The notes under the pieces: generated by a model
Seen by the model: only the letters and a program-made list of their open reading frames with translations
Database searches by the model: none
Told to the model about the DNA's origin: nothing
Source of the DNA: Tetramitus jugosus
Taxonomy: Eukaryota; Heterolobosea; Eutetramitea; Acrasida; Vahlkampfiidae
Direction: 5' to 3'
Length of the DNA stretch: 64,000 bases
Assembly (NCBI GenBank): GCA_937625935.1
Contig: OW569347.1
Span: 62,001-126,000, forward strand
Shown here: positions 1-13,900 of the stretch, one piece after another
Position numbering within the stretch: the stretch's first letter is position 1
Layout: each line of letters begins with the position of its first letter
Program-made: the position numbers and the translations under genes

Positions 1-303
1 CTTAATTCTCTGGTGTTGTTCTCTTGTTGAATCCACACCATTCCTATCCTGTATCATTCCTCCCCCAGTGTGGGATCCCCACTACCCAACCCTTATTTAT
101 TCTTATTATGATTTTACCATTTATGTATGAGAACTCACACAGCAGGAGTCTTAGAGATTACGTTTGTCACGATGTGATGAGTAGAGAGCATTTGTCAAGC
201 GTAGAGTATCCAATTTTGAGAGAGTAAAGGGTACTCAGACTGAACTACCAGTCCTCTATGGTTTCTATATCGGCCAACGTTTTTATCATTAAACATTAGA
301 GGT

Positions 304-1885
304 TCATTCAAGTGAGTCCAACTCTTTTGCAACGGTGTTTGCTTGTGTGTTGTCACTTTCATTTGTATCTGTCACCCTCCATTGAATAACATCATTGTGA
401 CACGTTTGGTAGTAGTTTGTGGCAAGTTGGTTCTCTCCCACTGGTGCAAATTCACTCAGCAAGATATCTTTCCTTTCTACTTCTTCGAGAATGATAGGGA
501 CTGTTTCTTTGAGCAGAGGAATGTCAGGTAAGTTTCGAACAGCTTCAACGTCCCGTTGTAAAGTTGGCTATCTGGATTTTTTCTTGTTCGCTTTGGAGTT
601 AGGACCTGGTTTTGGGAACCTTAGGTTACTCTGTTTGGGTTTGTGAGGAGATTCTGACAATCGAGAGGATGTTCGTACAGGGAACTGCTTTGGTTCTCCT
701 AATTCCTGCTTTCTATTGATTGCTGATAATCTTGGTGAGCAAGGAACAGATAGGTTCAAGTGGTTGTACACACCACATTCTTTACTCTGGAAAGTATCGG
801 AGTTAACTCGTGTCATAACCCAATCATTAAAAGTCAGTCGAGAAATACCTTATCGATAACGATTTTCATTGAGAGAAGTTTCTCTGTGCATGGTCTCTTC
901 TCTGGCTGTAATGTCAAGCAGCACTGAACAAGTTTTGTTAAGTCGCTCGAGTAGAACGAACCAATGGGAGTGTATTTTCCCTTCAAAATCTTCAGTATGA
1001 GGGCTGCTTGATTAGTTGCTTCAAAAGGATGTTTGAATGTGCACATCTCATACAGTATACAACCGACAGCCCATATATCAGACTTTTCTGTAAGCAAGGT
1101 TAGAAGTCATATCTTTTGTATGTGATAACACTCATATACTCATATGAGACTAGAAAGTTCCATACCTGCATAAGGCTTGTTCTCACACAATTCAGGCGAT
1201 AGATAATAAGGTGTTCCAACCAATGTTCTTGCCAAGCTTCTCGTATGGCTCAACACTCTAGACACGCCAAAATCACCAATCTTTACATGGTCATTCTCAT
1301 CCAAGAAAATATTCATCGTTTTCATATCTCTGTGAAGAATCTTTTGATTGTGTACATCTTCTCAATCATTAGACATTATCCATATAGACCCAAAAACTAA
1401 AAAGTAAGAATACGTCATACAGTTCAATCCATGGAGAATTTCTAATAAGTATCTCCATATCTTCTTCTCTGGCAACTTCTTACCGTTCCTCCTTGTTAAT
1501 ACATCGTCCAGAGTACCTTGAGAGGCATACTCCATAACGATGTTCAGCTTCTTATCTTCAGAGATGAATGAATCATAATATCTAATAATACATGAATGAT
1601 CGAGAGCTGCCAAGATATGGACCTCCTGTAGGATATCTAACTGTTCCTGCTTTGCCATTCCACTGATATTAATCTGTTTGATTACATAAAATCGGTCATC
1701 AACTTTTTCAAAGCAAAAGGTTACCTTCGGATGACTGTAGTGAACACTGAAAGATTCATAAACATACTCTTGCGCCTCACTCGAAACACAAGGCCATAAC
1801 TACCCTCACCAATGGACTCAATGAACTCAAAATCAGCAATGGTTGACTTTGGAATGGTGGTTTTGCTAGTCAAATCGGTTGTCAT
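304..1885 (-). CDS. NIMA-related (NEK) Ser/Thr protein kinase, six exons
   Basis: Proposed exons, in transcription order: 1885-1768, 1702-1421, 1357-1166, 1087-849, 786-679, 567-304 (about 400 aa). The first four give a complete kinase domain: glycine loop GEGSYG, a VIKQI lysine, [11 protein letters not shown] catalytic loop, DFGVSRVL, and the [16 protein letters not shown] activation segment, which is strongly NEK-like. All four inner donors are GTATGT-type and phases match. NEKs typically act in mitosis, centrosome/basal-body and cilia control; the substrate here is unknown. The tail is less certain. Exon 5 may instead read on to a stop at 568-570, giving a basic S/P-rich tail. I prefer a splice (GTACGA donor, TAG acceptor) because an 87-codon coding-like frame rich in acidic residues follows and ends at 304-306. 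The ATG lies 94 bp after the stop of the giant upstream gene. Confidence 0.8.
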
Positions 1886-1979
1886 TTCATTTCGTTTTTT
1901 CCGAAATGCTGGATTTCCAACTACAGCTGCAAAAGAGTCAAGAAAGAATGACAAACAATTAATTTTATGTAAAATTGTT

Positions 1980-4900
1980 TCAGCTTGACTTGAAATGGTG
2001 ATAAGAATGAGAGTGAGTGTTAGGCCAATCGAATATGACCATGAATACAAGAGTAGCTATCACAGCACTCAAAATGAGAGTTAACATCCGAAGAATGGTT
2101 GAGACACAGCTTCTTCTTGATGATGAAATCGTAGCAGGCGTCAGAGAGGGTGATTGTACAATGTTGGTTCCAGAAGACGATTCGATACTTGGTGCATTGG
2201 ACAACGAATCGACAGTTAGTTCCGACGGTTCGATGACTTCCTCGACCTCTGCATCTATTGAACAAACATTGGCCAAATCATTATCGTGGCATTTGTCCTT
2301 ATCAGTGACACGGGATGGACTAATAACTTCTGATGAGTCACCAAACTCTGGTGATGTCACAGAGGAAGCCACGGTAGCATCTGGCAGCACAGCTCTGGAG
2401 TAATCCAGTGAATGAAGTGAGAGCAGATCGAGAGTGGAAACCAACATGCGATTTGTTTTGGTGGAGGATATTGAGATGGAGTTGCTTTCGTAAGACGTAT
2501 CGGTCTTGTTCTCATGCCCAGCAGATGTGGTTGACTGAGAAAGAGATGAGTTGTCAATGGTGGAACGCAATAGTGCTTGAATAGTTTCAATGTCAGTGAT
2601 TGCATCTTCATCCATTCGATTGTGCACTTGAAGGAATATGCTCTGAAGAGCTTCGATCGATTTAGTCGTGTAAACACAAGAGTGGGCTCGAATAGAACTC
2701 TGGAGAGCAAGTTGATCATTGATCTTTGATTGCTCAGCTGACCATGTCAACATATCATGAATAGAGTTCCCTGAAGCAGATCGAATCATTGATTGAATCA
2801 CAGTGATGTTTGGATCGTGATAACCGCTCAATTGAACATCAACGATGCTCATTCTAATAGCTGATTGTATCGAGCAAGTATGATTATGAGGTGGATGCAA
2901 GGATGATCGAATTCTTGATTGCAAAGTGAGTATTTGTGTGCCAATATGCTCGACCTTATTGCTCGCACATGAAGAGCGTAGCAACGCCTGTATTTCGCAA
3001 CAATCATGATACTCAACCGGATGGCTCGATTGTAAACCTGCCCTGAATAATGCGGAGGTTCTGACAACAAGCGATGTGTCATGCGAGCTCATTCGACATA
3101 ATCCTTCCAAACCCTCTATCGCATATTGAATCTGAGTCATTTCATTGAGAGCAAGGGTGCACTTCGTCTGATCGTGAATGCTTCGAATTGAGCGATATGC
3201 GTTTCTGACTGTTTCGCAGTTAGGCCAATGGATAACTTGTTGCAGATTGTACAGATGATCTGTGACAGTATCCATACTTGGATATTTTGAATCCGAACGT
3301 ATTAATGATTGAATAATTCTAATTCCATTGATTGCATCTTCTATTATATATAATGCATTCGAACGCATTATTGCTTGGATAGTTTCAATTCCAGTGATGG
3401 CATCTTCATCCGTTCTATTGTGCACTTGAGAGAATTTGCTCTGCAGAGTATCGATTGATTTGGTTGTGTAAAGACAGAAGCGGGTTCGAATAGAACTCTG
3501 AAGAACAAGTTGATCGTAGAGCCTTGGTGATTCAATCTGTTCCCTAGCCTGATATCTCAAGTGCGCTTGAATTCGACAGATATCCAGCACTCCTGACGGT
3601 TCAGATGGCAGAAACAGAGTGGAGAGCTTGTCGAGATCTGTCAACATATCATGAATAGAGTTCTCTGAAGCAGATCGAATCACTGATTGAATCATAGTAA
3701 TGTTTGGATCGTGATGACGGTTTGAGTGGACCATTCGGATAGCCGATTGTATCTCGCCGACAGCGCGATCAAACGGTACTTGCAAAGAGGGATGAGTTGT
3801 TGACTGCAAAGTGAGTATTTGTGTGCCAATATGTTTGACCTTATTGTTCACATTTGAAGAATGCGTCAATGCCTGAACTGTGCAACAACCTTGATACTCA
3901 GCCGAGTGGTCAGAGAGCAATCTCATGCTTATGAGTGCATAGATTCCATCAACGGGTGGTGTATCATGCAATTTCATTTGACACAGTCCCTCCAAACACT
4001 CTATCGCATATCGAGTCTGATTCATTTCGCTGGAAGAAAGAATGCACTTCGTTTGGTCATGAATATTTCTAATTGCACGATATGGGCTTGCTGGTTCATA
4101 GGTGGACGAACGAATAGCTTGTTGCAGTTTGGACAGCTGGCATGATAGATAATTCGTGTGTTGATAAATAGGGAGCCAAGCCATTAATGATTGAATAAGT
4201 CCAATTCCAAGGATTGTATCTTCTATTCGATTGTGCATTTGAGAGAATTTGTTCTGGAGAGTTTCAATCGATTTAGTTGTGCAAACATAAGAATGGGATC
4301 GGATAGAGCTCTGGACAGCAAGTTGATCATTGATCTTTGATTGCTCAGCTTGTGGATTTCTGAGTTGCGATTGAATCTGACAGATATCCAGCACTCTTGA
4401 TGGTTCAGATGGCATGAACAAAACGGACAACCTATCGAAACATGTCAACTTATCACGAATCGAGTTTTCTGAAGCAGATCGAATCATTGATTGAATCATA
4501 GTGATCGTTGGGCTCGAAGCAACATCTGTGATGCTCATACTGAGGGCTGATTGTATCACACAAATATGATTGCAAGGTACATGCAAGGATGATCGAATTT
4601 CTGCCTGTAAAGTGAGGAGTTGTTGGCAAAGGAGCAAAGCGCTCTCAGGATGTTCGATTGTATTTATCACACAAGAAGAACGCACTAATGCTTGAATTGT
4701 GCAACAAGATTGATGCTCGACTAAGTGGCTAGATAGTAGCCCTGCCCTGATTAATGCGGAGGTCCTGACAACAAGCGATGTGTCAAGCGAGCTCATTCGA
4801 CATAATCCTTCCAGACACTCTATCGCATATTGAATCTGATTCATTTCGCTGAAAGCAAGAGTACACTCGGTCTGATCGTGAATAGTTTGAATTGCACGAT

Positions 4901-7900
4901 ATGTGCTACTCGTTGTTTGGTTTGATGAGGGAATGACTTGTTGCAGCTTGGACATATGATCTGCGACAGTATCCATTAGTAGATATGTTGCATTAGAACG
5001 CATTATTGCTTGGATAGTTTCAATTCCAGTGACCTCATCTTCATCCATTCGATTGTGCACTTGAAAGAATTTGCTCTGCAGAGTATCGATTGATTTGGTT
5101 GCATAAACACAGAAACGGGTTCGACTAGAACTCTGAAGTCGATCGAAGAGGCTTGGTGATTCAATCAGTTTTCTGTCCTGGTTTCTGAGGTGAGCTTGAA
5201 TCTGACACACATTCAGCACTCTTGATGGTTCAGATGGCAAAAACAACATGGAGAGCATTTCGAGATATGTCAACATATCATGAATAGAGTTCCCTGAAGC
5301 AGATCGAATCATTGATTGAATCACAGTGATGTTTGGATCGTGATAACCGCTCAATTGAACATCAACGATGCTCATTCTAATAGCTGATTGTATCGAGCAA
5401 GTATGATTATGAGGTGGATGCAAGGATGATCGAATTCTTGATTGCAAAGTGAGTATTTGTGTGCCAATATGCTCGACCTTATTGCTCGCACATGAAGAGC
5501 GTAGCAACGCCTGTATTTCGCAACAATCGTGATACTCAACCGGATGGCTCGATTGTAAACCTGTCCTGATTAATGCGGAGGTTCTGACAACAAGCGATGT
5601 GTCATGCGAGCTCATTCGACATAATCCTGCCAAACATTCTATCGCACACTGAATCTGACTCATTTCGCTGGAAGCAAGAGTGCAGTTAGCCTGATCATGA
5701 ATATTTCGAAGTGAGCGATATGAGGCATCCATCATTTCATAGTTGGACGAACGAATAATTTCGCGTAGCTGGGACAGATGATACACTACTGTATCAAGCG
5801 TTGGGTATGTTGTGTCCGAACGCATTATTGCTTGAATAGTTTCAATGTCAGTGATTGCATCTTCATCCATTCGATTGTGCACTTGAAGGAATATGCTCTG
5901 AAGAGCTTCGATCGATTTAGTCGTGTAAACACAAGAGTGGGCTCGAATAGAACTCTGGAGAGCAAGTTGATCATTGATCTTTGATTGCTCAGCTTGTGGA
6001 TTTCTGAGGTGAGCTTGAATCTGACACACATTCAGCACTCTTGGTGATTCAGATGACATTAACAAAGCGGACAGCTCAGCTGACCATGTCAACATATCAT
6101 GAATAGAGTGCTCTGCAGCAGACCGAATCATTGATTGGATCATAGTAATACTTGGATCGTGATAACAGCTTGAGCGAATGTCAGTGGTGCTTATTCTGAG
6201 AACTTGTTGGATCACACTAATATGATTGCAAGGTACGTGCAAGGATGATCGAATTGATGACTGCAAAGGAAGTAAATAGTCGTCAGATCGAAACTGAATA
6301 AAGTATTTTGCAAGTACATTCTCCTTCCTAGTCATCGCCTGAACACAACAAGTATCACGTACTGGGTCGGTAACATGAACGCTCATTGTTCGAATTGCGC
6401 TCTCAACTACTCCCAAAGAGTCCTTTGAGTAATGGAGTTTACGCTCCTCCAGATTGGTGATAGTCAAGTTCTGAATTGTGGATAGTTGTTTCGTATTGTT
6501 CAACGTCAACGGATCCGTCGAGCGTGAAGCTTGTATTGCCATCAGATGCTTGGATACATTTCCTAGCATCAAACACTTAGCAAGTCTCACACTATTGGCT
6601 TGAATAATGCTGGTTTGACGTTGGAGAGGCTGCTTCAGGGCATGTTCTCTAATCGCAGCTTGGAGTTGTGTAATACTTCCCATATCAAGCAAATGGCATT
6701 GAAGTTGACTCTGTATAGGCAGAAATCGATTCATATAGTTGTCTCGCTGTAGAGTTGATTGAATCGTACGGAGTGTCTCCTCTTGATATTGTGAAGCATT
6801 TACAGCACCACGCATAATAGATTGCAATCTCGAAACGGAGGTGGTTTGATCATCTTTCAAAGTGCACAATTGGCATATGAGTTTGACTCTTGAATTAATG
6901 AGATATCTTTCAAGTATTGGAGGAATATGAGCGAAAGAACAAACGGTGTCTGTTGCAGTTCTCATCCGAACTGTAGCTTGAATTGCAGTGCATCGGGAAA
7001 TGATATTAAGATTTCTGTTAGAACAGATGAACTTGTTCTGTCTCAAGATCGCCTGAAGAGTATCTATTCTTTGATGCTGGGATACTAGATCAGATTGAGT
7101 TTGACATGTTCTAATCACTCCAAAAAGAGGTTGTAGACCATGCACAGAATGCAAATGGTTTGTAAGGGCTCGACCTAAATGTTCAAGCTTGAAAGCATTC
7201 CACATTTCATAATCGGATTGAACTAATGAGAGGCGAGCCAGGGATTGCAAACTTTGTGTATCGGATAAATACTGTGTGTTCGTAGGCGTTATCAACTTCA
7301 TTGAGATTAGAGAGCTGAGTTGCCTTTGTTCAGTTAGCACAATCAAGTGTTCGCTTTTACGCTCACACATTCGAATGACTGATCTGAGAACATCATAAAG
7401 ACTAAATTGTCTCATCCTCATCCCTATCACACTTTGGATCAGTTTTATATGAGATAGGGCGCAGGATTGAGTTCTTATTACGCTTGCAATCGCACTAACT
7501 TTGGTATTCATCGTTAAATTTTGATGGGTAGAAGGATTATCATTGCCTAGAATATCTATCAAAGCGAGAACAGACTCGCGTCTTGAAGAGTAATCCACAA
7601 CGCAAATTCGAGAATGAACAGCACTCTGAACGATGGCCACACACCGCAACATATGCTGTGCCGCAGCGGTTCGATGAATTACATTTAAGACAAGTGCCTG
7701 TGATCTGATAATCTCAGTTGTTCTACACTCCCTCTTCATCAAAGCCTGGATATGCTTCATCTTGGAAGATGATAAGTCGAGGGCTAATGTGTCAGAATGA
7801 AGGATACTCTCGATTCTCATTAGGTCAATTCGTGCTAACCGAAAGGCATTATTCACCTCGTTCTTGTGCATCATGCTTTCTATCGCTACAGTATTCGCGT

Positions 7901-10900
7901 ATTCAGAGCAGCATTGTGTGATACAAATGTTTGAGCGAATAATACTCTGAAGAGAACCAACCCATGCATCGGTGTGAGTACTGAGAAGTGAGCGAAAGAC
8001 TGAGCAGAGCTTTTCGCAGGATACATCTCGAGCAGGTTGAGACCTAGCGGCACTTTGAATTGAGAGCATATGTGGTGAAAGTGTAGAATGTCCCAATTCC
8101 ACCGCTCGTGATCTGACAATACTGTCAATAGTGAGCACTCCTGTGATCTTATCGTGGATAGATGGAGTTAAGATATTGGTCCGAGTGATGAGCCCGGTCA
8201 ACAGGTTAGTGATTAGGTATGAGTGAGAGTGATCTGAGACGAAGCTCCTGGCACGAAAAGCGCCTTGGATAATCCTTACTTCACGAGAGTGTTCTAATCC
8301 CTGTGTTGGAGAGAGGTTCAAGTCACCAGTCGAGAGAGCTACGAGTTTTTCCACAAACACTGCTTGAATCGCCCGTACCATTCGAATATTATTGGATGGA
8401 CAAGCAATGATTAGACTTTGAATTCGCTCCACACTGCTATTCACTATTTCAAGCCTAAACAACCTTAGTTGGATTGTGGCTATTAGAGTACTTAAAGAAA
8501 CATGCGGATGCAGTTTCAATCGAATCATACTTTGAAGAGAGAGCACACTATTAAAGGGCAGAAGTGGAAGGGATCGAATCGAACTTTCAATTACGAGTGC
8601 CTCTTGCGTTCTAATTTCTTGTCTTAATGAACGAATATGGCACTGGATTAACTTTGTATCATGTAATCTTTGCATGTGAGAACATAAGTTGTAATCCGAG
8701 AGATGATGCGCCGACAAGATTTGAATAGCAGAAAGTGATTCGACTTCTTTGTTGTGAGTACTCTTCATACGAATACTTGCGTTTAGAACATCCGAATTGT
8801 GATCGTGGTTGTTCTTTCTCATTATGCTTAAAATCGGCAGTATGCCGTCAGCAAGTTGTGATATGACGGGCGTAATTGTGTTGGATCTCATAATACTCTC
8901 AATAGGGAGCATTTGTTCAAGAGCTGTACATGATTCATCAATTGGGTGATTATCCTGACGAAATATATTTTGCAACATCAGCATACCGGAGTGCCTGCCA
9001 GAGTTGTGTAACAAAATATTGAATAACCGTATACTACTTTGTAAAATTTCGACCTGAGTCACCATTGAGCGAAGCTGGATACAATGCTGAATCATACCCA
9101 ATGAATTCTTGCTCGTTTCAACAAAGTAACGAAGAATATTCGCTTGAATTACATCGATTTCCTGGAAAGATAGAAGCGATGGACTCAACACGATGCTGTG
9201 GAGTCGATCAATTTCAATTGATCGAGCATAATAATTATTTTCATCTATGTACATTCGCAACATTGAGGACAACGTATCATCAAAACCTTGTTGTTTGGAT
9301 TTCAATCTTATCAAACTTTGGACTGACACAAGGTCCTGTAAATGTTGAGTATAGATGGGATTTGATCGTAGCAAGCTTTCAAGTACTATTACCTTGCTTG
9401 TTAGGTGTTCGGAGCGACACCCTTGTGTTCTAATCTGACTTTCCAGAGTGACATAGGGCATAATACACGGTCCTATTGGTACACTCTTCGATCGGAAAAT
9501 ATCTTGGATATCTCTGATTTTCGAAAGTATGACCTGGGATTGAGCAGATTTCTGTATTGTTGGAAGGATCAGTGCCAAGGTGTTGGGTGGACACCGACGA
9601 AATATAGCTTGTATCAGGCCAACCTGAGTTGATAGATCTGAAGAATTAATTTGAGACTTGTACCTAACTACACTTTGTAGGGATGAGAGTTGACATCCAA
9701 ATTGGGCAGACGTCAGTTGCTCTGTACACAGTGTCATAAAACTTTGTAGTACAGATACCTCCATTAATCCACCCTGCGAATTGATTGTGTTCATTCTCGC
9801 AATTGCGTGAATTGTTCCATAATTTTGTTGGTAAGAGAGTATCACTGAGCGAATCAGAGATTGTAGTACTATGGTGAATGAGTCCAGAGTATGTCTGTTA
9901 TATCTCTGACTTCTCGAAATTATGAGTTGACGAAGTGTATCGACCTGGATGGTATCAAATGGAGGAGTAATTGATTGTTTCACTGACGCGTACAACCAAC
10001 TGAGAGTGGAGGGATCAAACTGTGGCTTGACAAGGGCTTGTAGAACACTCACACTGGAAACAGATCGGAAACAGCGTGTTTTCCGTATGACTGCTTGGAT
10101 AGTACTGATTGGTGCCGGGTCCTCCGAGCGGCGTCTTACTAAGGCTTGCACAATCATTACACTGTTAAGATATGTAAGTTCATCAAGCAACTTATGACTA
10201 TCACCGCAGAGAGCTAATAATGATTTCATCCGAATTACAGATTGGATATGCCTGATGTTAAAAAAATCGGTGGATCTGACACGAAACACTGATTGCACTG
10301 CCTTAGCATGCCAGAAACGACAGAGAGTGTTGTCGTTCCGAATAACTGCTTGTAGCCTCAAAACTTCAGTATTAGATGTTCTTGACAACCCAACTCTAAT
10401 AGCTGCTCCGATTAACTTATTGCAATTCGTACGTGCTTCATCTATGGATTTTGAAGCACCACGAATTAAGTGCTGCAACATTCCGAACTGATCAATGTGA
10501 CGGACAGTATTCCGCCTAATATTCGATTGCAACCATGTACATTCCATATCTGACCGGAGGTACAGACAGGTTCTCAAGAAGGACTGTGCAATTAACAATT
10601 CACGAGCTAGAGACACCTTACGTGCGCCATAACTCGTTAAAGTCGCTTGCAAGCGTGACATACTATCCATTATGTCCCTTTCCTCAGAACGCATCATGGA
10701 TTGTAACATAATCACATATTGTGTCAACTCAGAATGTTGATCATTTAAGAGAGGTACCTTTGTGAAGGGACACATAAAACGCTCAAACTTTTGCTTCAAT
10801 GTTGCTTGAAGAAGATGGGTTTGCTCAACAATCGACTGTTGAGCAGCCACTTGTTTCAATCCTATAGGCCTGAAACTTGCGGAGAAGGACAAATGAAAGT

Positions 10901-13900
10901 CATCTTCGATCTCATCTTGTGCGCGCTCAATCCATAAGAACACCAAGTTCTTTTTACTGATCGTACTTCGTATAGTCGCTTGTAACGACTGAATAGATCG
11001 AAAATTGAGATTCTCACATCGTCCTCGTAATACAGATTGAACTGTTGTACAAAAGCTTATGGTTTCGCATACTGCTACTGATGCCGAGGCAGCGGTGGTT
11101 TGTATTGGTGATATCATATCACCTATCTTGTATTCATTTGCTTTGGTTAGAGTTTGAATGATCGATATCATGCGACGTATCCATGCGATATCCCTCATAT
11201 CTATCAAACAAGTCCTTATCGTTGATTCCACACAGATAACTCTTCTAAAGTTATCCGCATGTTCCAGTACTCCTTTACCTCCTCGCATTACTCTCTGGAT
11301 GAGCAGAATTTGATCTCCACGCTGTTCATGCACACGAACTTGTGCTTGCAACAACCGTATATCATCAGGGAAGACATGGTCAGCAATGACACGTCGTGTT
11401 CTCACACTCGATGCTATGGTTCGGAGCTGACTCGAATGATGAATATGGCTCTGCTGAACAAGACACCGCATTGAACATGCATTCAATTTTAGTGTATCCA
11501 CTAACTCATTCGTACGTACTGCAGATGAATTCACCCTGAGTAAAATTGAGCACGTCCGAAATGAGGTCTTTTTCGACTGAGCTACAAAATATTGTTTCGC
11601 TTTGCTTAGAATTGGAGATATCTGGATAAAGTTATTAGTTGACATTTGTCTCTGGGTTTTCGCAATGATATGAGACGATAACCGTTTAAAATTAGAAACC
11701 CCATTTTCACATAGTGCTCTCCGTATGACAGCTTGAACAGTAGTGACATTCGAGAACAGGTCTGCAACATAAACAACTACAGTAGTGGTAGCAGTAGCTG
11801 ATTGAGTACACTGTAACTTCTCGATATCCTCTTTTCTCTGAGTTTGCAGTTGTTTAAGTATCTTGTAAGACATGGATATAACTAGACTTGTATGTATATA
11901 ACAGTTTGCTTGAGTTTGATCTGCCAGTTTTGCTTGATTCTGTTCGAGCTCTGCTTGACTGAGAGGAAAGGGAAATCGATAGTGATTATCTATAATCATG
12001 TACATGTAGTTCAATTCTTTCAAAGTCAAAATATTGGATATCTTCAAGCTTGAGTTCGGGTCATGTTTGTGCAAAATAACTTGAATCCATTTGATGATCA
12101 GCTCTACTACAGCAACATTATCGAAATCATCGTTTTCATAATCAGCAAGTGCACGCTTATTGTTCGATATGGCAAGCTCCATTTGTTGTCGTTTCTTCTG
12201 CTTGGCGAGAAAGTTTCTAAAGCTTAAGATGGAAGGGATGAAGTTTGGTGACAAATTTCCCAGTGCATCTTCGAACTCTGACTCCTCGCATGGTACAGGA
12301 ACACGCAAATAATTGTGATGGTGAATGATATCCATCGCATTATCGATTCTCCCGTTTCTGATTTCATGTTGTATCATCTTTCGTGCATGATCACAGTTTG
12401 GATCAATTGCACAGATCTCATTTCGAATAAGTTTACGTGCTTTCTGTAACTCTCTACCAGTCAAGAGAGAATTCATATACTGTATTAGAGTCTCTCTTTT
12501 CTCCAACGAGAAATACTTGTCAAATAGAATCTGGCCACTTGATTTCCCTTTGCTCTCGCTTTTCGATTTCTTTTCTTTCTTCACTTTAGCGAGTCCAGGC
12601 AGGCCCCGAACAGATTGTACAAATCTTCTGCTAAGTCTGTTTAATTTGCTATCTCGTTTGTTGGTTGAGCTGTCATTGTCGTTTGTGAAAGAAGAGCGAT
12701 CAGAGAGCTCTGGTGAATTCCCCACCTGGCTGAACCGATTTCTCTTTGGTGTTGAGAAAACTTCATGCGAATTTGGGGTTAAAACAGGCGTCCCTATTTC
12801 AGATTCCAGCTCAGATTCTAATTCATCATCTGACGTATCACTGTCAGACTCACCCTCTGATGATACACTCTCTGCGTCTGTAAATTGCAATGATGACTCG
12901 AGGTTCGTTTTGAGGAAGGGACTTGCGGTAAAGGTTTGAGAGGATGACATTGACGAGAACAAGCTACTAAGCTCTCTTCCGCCTCTCATGATCTGAGGTG
13001 CCTCATCTCCACAAGAACTCATCTCATCTCTCTCTGATCGATCCGTAAAATCCATTGTCTGAATATCCTCCGTTTTCTCTAGTACGATATTTGGGTAGTA
13101 ATCAGAAATGTGTGAAGCAGTGGAATGACTCCTGGAGCGACTGTTGTTAGACAGTGCAACATTTGCTTTCATGCTCTTCCTGGGTGTAATCAGAGAAGCA
13201 ATGTTACGAGCCGAACCGAGAAATCGACTCGTTTTACGTGGAGTTCCACTACCGTTCATTTCGAGATCTGCTTCGTTCAATCGATCTGCCATATCCGAAA
13301 TGTTCAACTTTGGCAAAAATGGTTGCTTTGTCTGTGGTTGCTGCTGCTGCTGTGACATGGAAACACCGTTTACAGAGCTCGTATGTGTCGAATAGGTCGG
13401 TGTCATTGAAAAAGACGAAGAATTTTCGCTGCTGCTATCACTGAGTGAATCTCGATCCGATATTGGATTTCCTGTAAAATCATTCGGTTGTTGTTGTTGT
13501 CCAAAACTGTTGCTCCTACTCCTGCTACCACCACCACCACCACCACTATTATTATTGTTATTGTTACTTCGTGAATTGCCACTATTGAACGAAAAGTGTC
13601 GAAACGTGCCACTTCCACTACTGTTACTGTCTCCTCCGCCACCTCCTCGGGAAAATAATCGTGGTGAAGAGAGTCCACGGCCACTCGTCAATAATTTGGA
13701 ACTGCTTCCCAGATGAAGATTACTATTATTATTATTGTTATTATTGAGCATGAGAGATAAATTGTTGAGGGCAAGTGCCTTTTTGAGGAAAAGTTTTTGT
13801 TGTTCTTCAACCTTTTCCTGGTTCTCGGCTGCCTTACGTGCCTGTTCCTTTTGTTCGTCATCTCGCTTATCATCCGCAAATTTCATCACTAGTGGAATTT

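Noticed and set aside
1-303. Possible end of another gene at the window edge
   Set aside because: Short frames on both strands, none with recognisable features; nothing can be supported.
1886-2050. N-terminal extension of the NEK kinase with a hydrophobic segment
   Set aside because: It runs into the end of the giant gene and has no kinase-family support; the hydrophobic part is an antisense or shifted reading of the giant protein's membrane helix region.
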